44,512 nt of DNA. It comes from Comamonadaceae bacterium. Lineage in GTDB: Bacteria > Pseudomonadota > Gammaproteobacteria > Burkholderiales > Burkholderiaceae_C. Numbering within the stretch: position 1 is the first letter of the stretch; each line of letters opens with the position of its first letter. The notes under the pieces were generated by a model, which worked only from the letters and a program-made list of their open reading frames with translations, was not told where the DNA came from and made no database searches. Made by a program: the position numbers and the translations under genes. The stretch spans positions 1 through 44,512 of the forward strand of contig PNMF01000009.1 in assembly GCA_013823485.1 (NCBI GenBank), given 5' to 3'. Below, one piece after another: positions 14,835 through 22,866 of the stretch.

Positions 14835-16795
14835 GCCTGCGAGCGTCGGTGCGGGCCGTGGTGGTCCCGGTCCTGGGGCTCGCCTGCCTGCTGAACGCGG
14901 GCGCGGCCCTGGCGGAGACCCTGGCCTATGTCGACCGCGAGATCGAGGGCCTGGCGCCGGAGCCGGTGCTGGCCGAGCGGGACGAGGTCTACAACCCCGA
15001 CGGCTGGCCGAGGTTCCTGCGCGTGGACACCAAGGTCGGCACCCAGTCGCTCGACCCCGACCGCAAGACCCGGCTGGGCTACAGCCTGTTCGGCCTGATC
15101 GAGACCCCGAACCACGGCATCCTGTCGGTCGACGGCAGCATCACCCCCGGGGCCGGCCTGTCCACCCTGACGCTGCGTCAGCGCGATCTGCCCATGGACG
15201 GCGGCTGGCTGGTGAGCAACGAACTGGGTGTGATCGAGCCACCGACGCCCACCATCCTGAGTCTGCCGTCCCGGGTCTTCGTCCCGTCGCCGGCCATCCG
15301 GGGTGCCAGCACCGACTGGCGCCGCCCCGACAACCGCTTCCAGCTCATGGCCAGCAGCGGACAGCCCGGCTTTCTGGATGTGCTGCCGGCCGAGGGCTTC
15401 TCCCGCCTGCCGGGCACCCGGACCCGGGTGGGTGGGCAATGGCGGCTGGGGCCGCCGCCGGTTGATCCGCTGAGCCTGCGCCTGCCGGGTCTGAGTCTGG
15501 CCTTCAAGGCCGAGGAGGCGCGGGGTGTCAGCCAGGGCGGCAATTTCGGCCTGAGCGGTCGGCTGGTGGATGCCGGCAGCCAGCTGGCCGCCGTTCGCCA
15601 CGAGGCCGGAAAGCGCCGCATCCAGGGCCAGTGGCTGCAGAGCCGCAGCAGCGCGGGCCAGGCCCAGGGTCTCTGGGTGGACGCCGAACTCGACGACGGC
15701 CCCTGGCGCCACGCGGCCGGTGCTTACCGCCTGGACCCCGGTCTGGCCTGGGCCGAGACGCCGGTGGCCAGCAATCTGCAGGGGGTTTACGCCCGCTCGG
15801 CATGGCGCTCGCGACAGGTGAGCGTGGATGGATCGCTGGATCTGCTGGGCAACATCACCGGCAACAGCAACCGGGGCTACTTCGTCACCAGCAACGCGCG
15901 CTGGCGCCTGTCGTCCACCGACAGCCTGGGGGCCGGTGCTGCACTGCGCGACCTGAACGGCCAGGACTGGAGCCACTACCTCGACTGGCGCAGCCGCAAC
16001 CGCTGGGGGCCGGCCGGTGCACGGCTGGAAGTGGCCGGCGGCGACAACCAGGCGGCCCGCCAGCAGATCACCTACGACCAGGAATGGCCGGTGCCCCTGG
16101 GCTGGCAATTCGGCAGCAGCCTCGGGCTGGGTCGGCAGGACGTGAACGACGGCACGACCACCACCGGCGAACGGTTCTGGACGCTGGCGCTGAGCGGCAG
16201 TGCACCGCTCACCCGCTTCTCCAGCGCGCGCGGCAACCTGCAGACCGAACGCAGCTCCTCGGGCCAGGAGCGCCACTCGCTCAACCTCGGCGGCAGCTGG
16301 CGCCTCTCGACCCGCTGGAGCCTGGAGGGCTACTACAACCGCAACATCGGCCGCAGCCGCCAGGTGCTGGTGCTCGACCCGCTGGCGCCCCCGCCCGACC
16401 CGCTCACCACCGTGGCCGACCGCTCCTTCTTCGTGCTGCTGCGTTACGAGACCACCGCCGGCAGCCGCGATGTGCCACTGGGTGGCAAGCCCAACGAAGG
16501 CGGCGGCACGGTGCGCGGCACGGTGTTCTTCGACGCCAACCGCAGTGGCGTGCAGGAGGCCAGCGAGCCAGGTGTGCCCGGTGCAACCGTGTTCCTGGAC
16601 AACCGGTACTCGGTACGCACCGACGATCAGGGGCGCTTTGAATTCCCGTTTGTCGGGCCGGGTGCCAGAGCGGTCACGGTGCGCAACGACACCCTGCCGC
16701 TGCCCTGGACGGTGGTCGATGACGGCCAGATCCGGTTCGATCTGCGGGTCCGCGAGACCACCAACCTGAGCTTTCCGGTCCAGCGCAGCGACTGA
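14831..16795 (+). CDS. Outer-membrane beta-barrel, usher-like protein with C-terminal SdrD-B-like domain
   Basis: 654 residues from the ATG overlapping the chaperone stop; signal peptide MSLRASVRAVVVPVLGLACLLNAGAALAE. The central part is a long run of alternating hydrophobic strands with short turns (for example RWRLSSTDSLGAGAALRDLNGQDWSHYLDWRSRNRWGPAGARLEVAGG, SLNLGGSWRLSTRWSLEGYYNRNIG), typical of a large outer-membrane barrel. From about residue 563 comes an SdrD-B/carboxypeptidase-regulatory-like Ig domain: GTVFFDANRSGVQEASEPGVPGATVFLDN...TDDQGRFEFPFVGPG. Classical ushers are around 800 residues with a plug and two C-terminal domains; this is shorter. Context makes it the export pore for A, B and F, but this is inference; an outer-membrane anchor is the alternative. 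Confidence 0.65.
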   Translation: MSLRASVRAVVVPVLGLACLLNAGAALAETLAYVDREIEGLAPEPVLAERDEVYNPDGWPRFLRVDTKVGTQSLDPDRKTRLGYSLFGLIETPNHGILSVDGSITPGAGLSTLTLRQRDLPMDGGWLVSNELGVIEPPTPTILSLPSRVFVPSPAIRGASTDWRRPDNRFQLMASSGQPGFLDVLPAEGFSRLPGTRTRVGGQWRLGPPPVDPLSLRLPGLSLAFKAEEARGVSQGGNFGLSGRLVDAGSQLAAVRHEAGKRRIQGQWLQSRSSAGQAQGLWVDAELDDGPWRHAAGAYRLDPGLAWAETPVASNLQGVYARSAWRSRQVSVDGSLDLLGNITGNSNRGYFVTSNARWRLSSTDSLGAGAALRDLNGQDWSHYLDWRSRNRWGPAGARLEVAGGDNQAARQQITYDQEWPVPLGWQFGSSLGLGRQDVNDGTTTTGERFWTLALSGSAPLTRFSSARGNLQTERSSSGQERHSLNLGGSWRLSTRWSLEGYYNRNIGRSRQVLVLDPLAPPPDPLTTVADRSFFVLLRYETTAGSRDVPLGGKPNEGGGTVRGTVFFDANRSGVQEASEPGVPGATVFLDNRYSVRTDDQGRFEFPFVGPGARAVTVRNDTLPLPWTVVDDGQIRFDLRVRETTNLSFPVQRSD

Positions 16796-16842
16796 CGCGA
16801 TGGGTGGGGTCAAGTCGGCGCCACGGCTGCCGATACTGGTGC

Positions 16843-17319
16843 ATGACCCCCGCTTTCACGCTCCGCCGCTGCTTGACCGCCACCCTGCTGGCCGGCGGTC
16901 TGCTGGCACCGGTACTCGGTCATGCCGAAGCGCGGTGGGCCCCGCCGGGTGGCAGTGCCAGCGCCGGCCTGAACTTCCGGGTCATCATCCCGCCGGTGCT
17001 GCAGGTGCTGGAAAACAGGCCCGCGCCGCGCCTGCAGGCCGAAGGGGCCGGCGCATGGCTGGGCCAGCAGCGGCTGGTGGTGGTGTCCAACCTGCGGCAG
17101 GGTTTCTGTGCCCACCTGCGGGGCAGCGTCGGCACCGACACCGCCGGCTGGACCCTGCGGGCGCTGCCGTCGACCGGCGTGCTCACCGAGCGGGTGGCGG
17201 ATGGCTGGCGGGTCTGCACCCTGCGCGCCGGGCGCCACCAGCTGGAGCTGGAGCACCGTTTTCAGACCGGTGGCGTCGAGCCGGTCTGGCCGGTGTCCAC
17301 CGACATCACCGCACTCTGA
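16843..17319 (+). CDS. Secreted fibre subunit-like protein F
   Basis: 158 residues from ATG 16843; the track start 39 bases upstream adds a non-signal extension. Signal peptide MTPAFTLRRCLTATLLAGGLLAPVLGHAEA. The mature N terminus SASAGLNFRVIIPPVLQVLEN repeats the motif of protein A (SARLNIRVVIPRVLFLG), with two Cys further on (GFCAHLRG, GWRVCTLRAG) that may pair. It lacks the C-terminal GTY...TYT strand of A and B, so if it is a subunit it may accept a strand but not be extended in the same way, as expected for an end or anchor protein. The gene lies 47 bases after the outer-membrane gene and ends five bases before the stop of the convergent TAXI gene. Confidence 0.6.
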   Translation: MTPAFTLRRCLTATLLAGGLLAPVLGHAEARWAPPGGSASAGLNFRVIIPPVLQVLENRPAPRLQAEGAGAWLGQQRLVVVSNLRQGFCAHLRGSVGTDTAGWTLRALPSTGVLTERVADGWRVCTLRAGRHQLELEHRFQTGGVEPVWPVSTDITAL

Positions 17320-17324
17320 CCGTT

Positions 17325-18284
17325 TCAGGGCCTGAGCCCGGGGTGCAGCAGGTCGGCCGACGGGGCACTGGCCAGCGTGTTGGCCCGGGTGCCGAAGGCG
17401 GCCTGCGGCAAGGTGGCGGCCAGTTCGGCCGAAGCCGCCTCCAGCAGCGGCAGCACCGAGCGCACCCGAGCGGGGTCCAGATCGGCCCGCACCAGCACCA
17501 GATTCACCGAGCCCACCGTGGCCAGCGGCGCATCGATGCCCGGGTAGGCACCGGGTGCCACCTCCATCGCCCGCAGCAGCGGGTGGCGGCGCAGGATGCC
17601 GCCGATCTGCTCCGGCTGCGGCCCCAGAAATCGGGCACCACCCGGTGCCTGGGCCAGCTGCAGGAAGCCGGGCCAGCCCTCACCGGCGCCCCACAGCGCC
17701 TCGGCCTCGCCCGCCAGCACCCGGCGCGGCGAATCGGCGGCCTGCTCCACGTAGACCGCCTGCAGGTCGCGGTCGATGTCCAGACCGATCCCGTCGAACA
17801 CCTGCCGGCCCAGTGTCACCAGGCCGCTGGACCGCACACCGAACACCACCTTTCTGCCCCTCAGGTCTTCCAGCCGGCGGTGCGGTGAAGCAGCAGGCAC
17901 GGCCAGCATGCCGGGGCTGGGGTACATGGCCCACAGGATGCGCAGGCCGCTGCCCGGCCCCTGGGCCAGCACCTCGCTGGCCACCGTGCCTTGCACCAGC
18001 CCGGCATCGAGCTGGCCGCTGCGCAGCAGGGCCAGGTTCTCGGCCGTGCCGCGTGTGGGCAGGGCCTGCAGCACGGTGCGGCCGGCGCGGGCGTTCACCC
18101 GCAGCGCCAGCTGTTCCCCGTACTGGGCAAACCCGCCGCCGGGGGTGGAGGTGCCCAGGCGGATCGGGTCGGCAGGATCGGTGGGTTGGGCAGGGTCGGC
18201 GGCGCGCAGCCGGGCCGGCAGCAGCAGCGCGGCGGCCACGCCCAGCAGGCCGCGCCGGTTCAGCGGCGGCTGCCCGGTGTTCAT
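17325..18284 (-). CDS. TAXI-family periplasmic substrate-binding protein (TRAP type), orphan
   Basis: 319 residues from ATG 18284, which overlaps the stop of the BLUF gene. Signal region NRRGLLGVAAALLLPARLRA with a double Arg, possibly Tat. Family motifs: IRLGTSTPGGGFAQYGEQLALRVNARAG, LPTRGTAENLALLRSGQLDAGLVQGTVA and VFGVRSSGLVTLGRQVFDGIGLD. TAXI proteins bind organic acids such as glutamate-like ligands and normally deliver them to a TRAP permease; no permease gene is present in the window. Its coupling to a light-sensor gene is unusual. The long N-terminal extension of the track ORF overlaps BLUF and is rejected. Confidence 0.85.
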   Translation of the reverse strand: MNTGQPPLNRRGLLGVAAALLLPARLRAADPAQPTDPADPIRLGTSTPGGGFAQYGEQLALRVNARAGRTVLQALPTRGTAENLALLRSGQLDAGLVQGTVASEVLAQGPGSGLRILWAMYPSPGMLAVPAASPHRRLEDLRGRKVVFGVRSSGLVTLGRQVFDGIGLDIDRDLQAVYVEQAADSPRRVLAGEAEALWGAGEGWPGFLQLAQAPGGARFLGPQPEQIGGILRRHPLLRAMEVAPGAYPGIDAPLATVGSVNLVLVRADLDPARVRSVLPLLEAASAELAATLPQAAFGTRANTLASAPSADLLHPGLRP

Positions 18285-18697
18285 CCCAGCCACCGGGTGT
18301 TGTTCATCAGTTCGGCAAAGAAGGCGCGCAAGGCCTCGGGCCGCATGGCGTAGGGGTCGAACTGCGGCCCGGTGGCGTACTTGAGGAACAGCGCCTGGTT
18401 GTCCGCCACGGTGTTCACCAGCCCCATGGACCAGCCGGTGAACTGCCGGCAGACGATGGGCTCGAAGTCGAGGATGGCCGGATCGGTGTGGCGGCGGTCG
18501 CCCAGGATGCGGTGGTAGAGCTGGTTGACGACGGTGCGGTCGCCTTCCAGGCACTGCAGGAAGATGCCGTTGGACAGGCACAGCGCCCCCGTCACGCCCA
18601 GCGCCTGGTTGTTACGGCGCGAGCGCTCAAGGATGTCCTTGACGTCGAAGGGCCCGAGCTCGCGGGCCCGGCTGGCATAGAGGAGTCGGATCAACAT
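18281..18697 (-). CDS. BLUF-domain blue-light photosensor
   Basis: 138 residues from ATG 18697, the start that gives the standard BLUF N terminus MLIRLLYASRA. The flavin-site residues are all present: Tyr7, Asn30 in RRNNQALGVTG, Gln48 in FLQCLEG, and Trp89/Met91 in FTGWSMG. BLUF proteins bind FAD and rearrange the Tyr-Gln hydrogen bonds on blue light. This is a short BLUF protein: the domain plus a helical C-terminal extension (residues about 100-138, LFLKYATGPQFDPYAMRPEALRAFFAELMNN), with no EAL or other output domain, so it must act through a protein partner. Its stop overlaps the TAXI start as ATGA. Confidence 0.93.
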   Translation of the reverse strand: MLIRLLYASRARELGPFDVKDILERSRRNNQALGVTGALCLSNGIFLQCLEGDRTVVNQLYHRILGDRRHTDPAILDFEPIVCRQFTGWSMGLVNTVADNQALFLKYATGPQFDPYAMRPEALRAFFAELMNNTRWLG

Positions 18698-18777
18698 GGC
18701 CGGCAGGTTAGCGGCTGACCGGCCGCAGCGGTGTCCGCCGGCGGAATGCCCTGCCCGTGCGCCGGGGCAGTCCCGGA

Positions 18778-18806
18778 TTGCCAGCACCTTGGGGCTGACC
18801 TACAGT
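18778..18806 (+). promoter_or_regulatory. Candidate sigma70 promoter of hybrid kinase copy 2
   Basis: TTGCCA (18778-18783, five of six matches to -35) is separated by exactly 17 bases from TACAGT (18801-18806, four of six to -10). Transcription would start near 18813, which excludes the upstream GTG at 18809 and supports the TTG at 18839 as start. Confidence 0.5.
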
Positions 18807-18838
18807 GGGTGAGCCCTCACGACCCCCGGGAGACCCGC

Positions 18839-20851
18839 TTGACCGACCGCGCTGCGCCGCCAGCCCCAGGCGACACCCTCGACATGACCGAGTTCGCCCA
18901 GCTGGTGCGGGGCGCCTTGCTGCGCTACCGGAGCTGGCCCGACGGCACCGCCCGCCTGATGTATGTGAGCGACGGCTGCGAGGCGATCTGGGGCTTCACC
19001 GCCGGGCAGATCCTGGCCGACGAAGCCATCGTCTGGCACTGCACCGAGCCGGCCGACCGGCGCCTGATCCGGGCCTCGTTCCGGGCCGCCGGTGCGTCGC
19101 TGCAGCCCTGGTCGCACGAGTGGCGCATCACCGGCCCGCAGGGCGGCATGCGCTGGCTGCGCGGCCTGGGACGGTGCAAGCCGCAGCCCGACGGCACTCT
19201 GCTCTGGACCGTGCTGATCGACGACGCCACCCACAGCGTGCGCGCCCGCCTGCAGGAAGAAGCCAGCCGCGAGCAGCTGGGCGCCGTGTGCGACTGCCTG
19301 GCCGATGTGGCGGTGCAGCGCTTCGACGACGACATGCGCCTGAATTACTGGAACCAGGGCTCCGAGAAGATGTACGGCTACACGGCGGCCGAGGCGCTGG
19401 GGCGCGACATCATCGATCTGGTGGTGCCGGCGGACCTGCGCCGGGGCACCCGCGAGAAGCTGCAGGCACTGGCCCGGGAAGGGCAGACATCGCTGCCCTA
19501 CAACACCTGGTTCCTGCGCCGCGATGGCCGGCTGGTGGCGGTGCAGGGCACGGCGGTGGTGCTGCGCAACGCCGACGGCCGCCACGAGTTCGTCTGTGTG
19601 GACGTCGATCCCGAGAACCTCTCGCGCGTCGAGGGCGAGCGCGCCAGCCTGGAGGCCCAGCTGCGCGAGTCGCAGAAGCTCGAAGCCCTGGGCACGCTGG
19701 CCGGCGGTGTGGCGCACGACTTCAACAACATCCTGGCGGCCATCCTGGGCAACACCCGGCTGGCGCTGATGGACGCGCAGGGCCAGCCCGAGATCGTGCA
19801 GAGCCTGGAGGAAATCCGCCGCGCCGCGCACCGGGCCAAGGACCTGGTGCAGCGCATCCTGGCCTTCGGTCGGCGGCAGAACACGGTGCGCAAGGTGGTC
19901 GACATGGCCGAGGTGGTGACCGAGGCCGTCACCCTGCTCGGTGCCACCGCGCCGGGCAGCCTGCGCATCGATGTCGACTGCGACCCCGACACCCCCATGG
20001 TGCTGGCCGACGCCACCCAGCTGCAGCAGGTCCTGATCAACCTGTGCACCAACGCGTTCCACGCCATTGCCGGGCTGGAGCGGGGGCGCATCCGGGTGCG
20101 CCTGAGCGCGCACCGGGGCGCGCCGCCAGCCGCGCAGCCGGGCGAGCTGGCCATCGTCACCGACCCGTCGGGCTGGCCCGAAGTCAACGTCTGCCTGAGC
20201 GTCGAGGACAACGGCAGCGGCATGGACGCCGCCACCCTGGCCCGCCTGTTCGAGCCCTTCTTCACCACCAAGCCGGTGGGGCAGGGCACCGGGCTGGGCA
20301 TGCCGGTGGTGCACGGCATCCTGCGCGACCACCAGGGCGCCATCCAGGTGCGCAGCATCCAGGGCACGGGCTCGGTGTTCCGGGTCTACCTGCGCGGCGT
20401 CGAGGGTGCCGAGCGCCAGACCGAGGTCGACTCCTCGCTCATGGGCCTGCACGCGCCGGGCGACCCGGCCGACGGCACCCGCATCCTGTATGTGGACGAC
20501 GACGAGCTGATCGCCCGCATGGTCGGCCGCATGCTGGACCGCGACGGGCTGGTGGCGCACATCTACAGCAGCCCGCAGGTCGCGCTGGACGCGGTGCAGC
20601 GCGGCGCCGTCAGCTACGACCTGGCGGTGCTGGACTTCGCCATGCCCGGCATGAACGGACTCGAACTGGCCCGGGCCCTGCGCCGGCTGCACCCGGATCG
20701 GCCGGTGGCCATCACCTCCGGCTTCATCACCACCGAGCTGAGCCAGAAGGGGCCGGAGGCGGGCGTGGCCGAGCTGATTCCCAAGCCCAACACCGGCACC
20801 GAACTCATCAAGGCGATCCGCCGGCTGGCCGGCCGGACCCGTCAGCCCTGA
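18839..20851 (+). CDS. Cytoplasmic PAS-PAS hybrid histidine kinase with C-terminal receiver (copy 2)
   Basis: 670 residues from a TTG at 18839 (GGGAGA five bases before it); ATG 18884 is the alternative, and the track start at 18731 lies upstream of the likely promoter. Same plan as copy 1: divergent first PAS-like domain (MYVSDGCEAIWGFTAGQILADE), second PAS (YWNQGSEKMYGYTAAEALGRD), HisKA with LEALGTLAGGVAHDFNNILAAI (His about 293), HATPase (NLCTNAFHAI, VEDNGSGMD, GQGTGLGMPVVHGIL) and receiver (ILYVDDDELIARMV; Asp about 599 in VLDFAMPGMNG). No membrane segment. Sequence differs from copy 1 mostly in the first PAS and in the linkers, so the two probably sense different signals with the same output design. 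The G2 box reads GLGMPV rather than GLGLAV. Confidence 0.92.
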   Translation: MTDRAAPPAPGDTLDMTEFAQLVRGALLRYRSWPDGTARLMYVSDGCEAIWGFTAGQILADEAIVWHCTEPADRRLIRASFRAAGASLQPWSHEWRITGPQGGMRWLRGLGRCKPQPDGTLLWTVLIDDATHSVRARLQEEASREQLGAVCDCLADVAVQRFDDDMRLNYWNQGSEKMYGYTAAEALGRDIIDLVVPADLRRGTREKLQALAREGQTSLPYNTWFLRRDGRLVAVQGTAVVLRNADGRHEFVCVDVDPENLSRVEGERASLEAQLRESQKLEALGTLAGGVAHDFNNILAAILGNTRLALMDAQGQPEIVQSLEEIRRAAHRAKDLVQRILAFGRRQNTVRKVVDMAEVVTEAVTLLGATAPGSLRIDVDCDPDTPMVLADATQLQQVLINLCTNAFHAIAGLERGRIRVRLSAHRGAPPAAQPGELAIVTDPSGWPEVNVCLSVEDNGSGMDAATLARLFEPFFTTKPVGQGTGLGMPVVHGILRDHQGAIQVRSIQGTGSVFRVYLRGVEGAERQTEVDSSLMGLHAPGDPADGTRILYVDDDELIARMVGRMLDRDGLVAHIYSSPQVALDAVQRGAVSYDLAVLDFAMPGMNGLELARALRRLHPDRPVAITSGFITTELSQKGPEAGVAELIPKPNTGTELIKAIRRLAGRTRQP

Positions 20852-20875
20852 CCGCCATCCCGGCCCGGTCCGGGT

Positions 20876-20914
20876 CCGATCCCGGCTGAAATGGCCCGGG
20901 ATCGGCCGGTTTTT
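20876..20914 (+). terminator. Rho-independent terminator after hybrid kinase copy 2
   Basis: CCGATCCCGG (20876-20885) and CCGGGATCGG (20896-20905) form a perfect ten-base-pair stem with a ten-base loop, followed after four bases by TTTTT (20910-20914). It separates the kinase gene from the chemoreceptor gene. Confidence 0.7.
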
Positions 20915-20982
20915 CCGGCCATCGCCTGCCCCCAGGCCGACCTACGATGCCCCGATATGAACTATCTCGAGGGAGTGTCGTC

Positions 20983-22536
20983 TTGAAGGACCTGAATATC
21001 TCGACCCGCCTGGTGGCGGCGTTTGCCGTCTTGCTGGGGCTGCTGCTGGCCATCGGTGCGCTGAGTGCCACCCGGGCCGTGAGCGTGCGCGACCAGCTGC
21101 TCGACATCACCGAGCGGCGCATGGCCATCGTGGCCAACCTGGAGCTGGTGCGCGACGAAGCCAACTTCCAGGCGCGTGCCGTGCGCAACATCGCCCTGTT
21201 CAATGACCCGGCCCGGATCGCCGCCGAAAAGCAGGCGCTGGCCGAATCCCGGACCCGCGTCAACGAACTGCTGACCACGCTGGACCGGCAGATCACGTCC
21301 GCCCGCGGCCGCGAGCTGATGGCGGCTTCCGCCACCGCGCGCGCGGCTTTCCGCGACAGCATGGACCGCTACCTGGCCCTGATCGCCGAGGGACGACGCG
21401 ACGACGCGGTGCAGCTCCTGATGGACTCCCTGCGACCCCTGCAGATGACCTATTTCAAGACCATCGACGCCTCGGTCGACTTCCAGGCCGAAGGCGCCCA
21501 TGCGGCCGGTGTCCAGGCCGAATCCGACGTGACCGGCCTGCTCACCGCGCTGGGGGCCTCGCTGCTGGCCGCCTTTGCCGTCGCGGTGGGCATGGCGAGC
21601 TGGATCATCCGCTCCATCACCCGCCCGCTGAACGAAGCGGTCGAGCTGGCGCGTGCCGTGTCGGCCGGTGACCTGACCCGCCAGGTGCAGGTGCGTTCCC
21701 GCGACGAAGTCGGCGTGCTGATGGCGGCGCTGGGCGAGATGCAGGCCGGGCTGGTCAGGGTGGTCGGCCAGGTCCGCAACGGTTCGGAGTCGGTGTCGAG
21801 TGCCAGCGTGCAGATTGCCCAGGGCAACCAGGACCTGAGCTCGCGCACCGAGAGCCAGGCCAGCGCGCTGGAGGAAACCGCGGCCTCGATGGAGGAGCTT
21901 TCGTCCACCGTGCGGCAGAACGCCGACAACGCGCTGCAGGCCAACCAGCTGGCCCAGACCGCATCCACCGTGGCGGTGCAGGGCGGTCAGGTGGTGTCGC
22001 AGGTGGTGCAGACCATGAAGGGCATCGAGACCAGCTCGCGCAAGATCGCCGACATCATCAGCGTGATCGACGGCATTGCGTTCCAGACCAACATCCTGGC
22101 GCTGAACGCGGCGGTGGAAGCCGCCCGTGCGGGTGAACAGGGGCGGGGCTTTGCGGTGGTGGCCGGCGAGGTGCGCAACCTGGCGCAGCGCAGCGCCAGC
22201 GCGGCCAAGGAGATCAAGGACCTGATCACCGAAAGCGTGGAGCGGGTGGCCAGCGGCACCGCGCTGGTGGACCGGGCCGGCAGCACCATGAACGAGGTGG
22301 TGGACAGCGTGCGGCGGGTCACGGACATCATGGCCGAGATCAGCGCGGCCAGCAAAGAGCAGAGCGACGGCGTCGGCCAGATCGGCGAGGCCGTGACGCA
22401 GATGGACCAGGCCACGCAGCAGAACGCGGCGCTGGTGGAAGAGATGGCGGCGGCCGCCAGCAGCCTGCGCACCCAGGCCAGCGACCTGGTCCAGGCGGTG
22501 GCGGTGTTCCGCCTGACTGGCGCAGTGGCCCGCTGA
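20983..22536 (+). CDS. Methyl-accepting chemotaxis protein (4HB sensor type)
   Basis: 517 residues from TTG 20983, chosen because GGGAG sits seven bases upstream and the protein then opens with [27 protein letters not shown], the usual receptor start; the ATG at 20947 would add 12 residues. Two membrane segments (about 8-30 and 183-208) flank a four-helix-bundle periplasmic sensor without Cys. Then HAMP ([25 protein letters not shown]) and the signalling domain with the hairpin tip [44 protein letters not shown]. No C-terminal pentapeptide for CheR tethering. It directs chemotaxis through CheA/CheW encoded elsewhere. The ligand cannot be told from the sequence. Confidence 0.92.
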   Translation: MKDLNISTRLVAAFAVLLGLLLAIGALSATRAVSVRDQLLDITERRMAIVANLELVRDEANFQARAVRNIALFNDPARIAAEKQALAESRTRVNELLTTLDRQITSARGRELMAASATARAAFRDSMDRYLALIAEGRRDDAVQLLMDSLRPLQMTYFKTIDASVDFQAEGAHAAGVQAESDVTGLLTALGASLLAAFAVAVGMASWIIRSITRPLNEAVELARAVSAGDLTRQVQVRSRDEVGVLMAALGEMQAGLVRVVGQVRNGSESVSSASVQIAQGNQDLSSRTESQASALEETAASMEELSSTVRQNADNALQANQLAQTASTVAVQGGQVVSQVVQTMKGIETSSRKIADIISVIDGIAFQTNILALNAAVEAARAGEQGRGFAVVAGEVRNLAQRSASAAKEIKDLITESVERVASGTALVDRAGSTMNEVVDSVRRVTDIMAEISAASKEQSDGVGQIGEAVTQMDQATQQNAALVEEMAAAASSLRTQASDLVQAVAVFRLTGAVAR

Positions 22537-22593
22537 CGCTGCAGAATCGGGCGTCCGGCCGGCAACGGCCAGCTTTGCCGTCAGGAGTCCCGC

Positions 22594-22827
22594 ATGGAGC
22601 CCATCGACCACGACATGTGCGCCCTGTTCGCCCAGCTGGGGCTGCCCAGCCAGCCGGACGAGGTGCGCCAGTTCATCCGTCGCCACCGGCCGCTGGCCAA
22701 CGGCGTGCGGCTGCATGAAGCCAGCATGTGGACCCCCTCGCAGGCCGCCCTGCTGCGCGATGCGCTGCAGCAGGACAGCGACTGGTCCGGCGTGGTGGAC
22801 CGGCTGAACGCCGCCCTGCACCCCTGA
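22594..22827 (+). CDS. DUF2789 family small protein
   Basis: 77 residues; ATG preceded by AGGAG with normal spacing. The sequence MEPIDHDMCALFAQLGLPSQPDEVRQFIRRHRPLANGVRLHEASMWTPSQAALLRDALQQDSDW matches the short, helical, Trp-containing DUF2789 proteins common in beta- and gammaproteobacteria. No signal peptide or membrane segment, so cytoplasmic. Function is unknown. It follows the chemoreceptor by 57 bases and may share its transcript. Confidence 0.8.
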   Translation: MEPIDHDMCALFAQLGLPSQPDEVRQFIRRHRPLANGVRLHEASMWTPSQAALLRDALQQDSDWSGVVDRLNAALHP

Positions 22828-22866
22828 GGCGGCTGCCGGAAGGTCCGGCGATAAAGGACCCGGCGA

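Noticed and set aside
20947-20982. ATG 36 bases upstream of the chosen chemoreceptor start
   Set aside because: It adds [12 protein letters not shown], not seen in this receptor class, while the TTG at 20983 has GGGAG at the correct distance.
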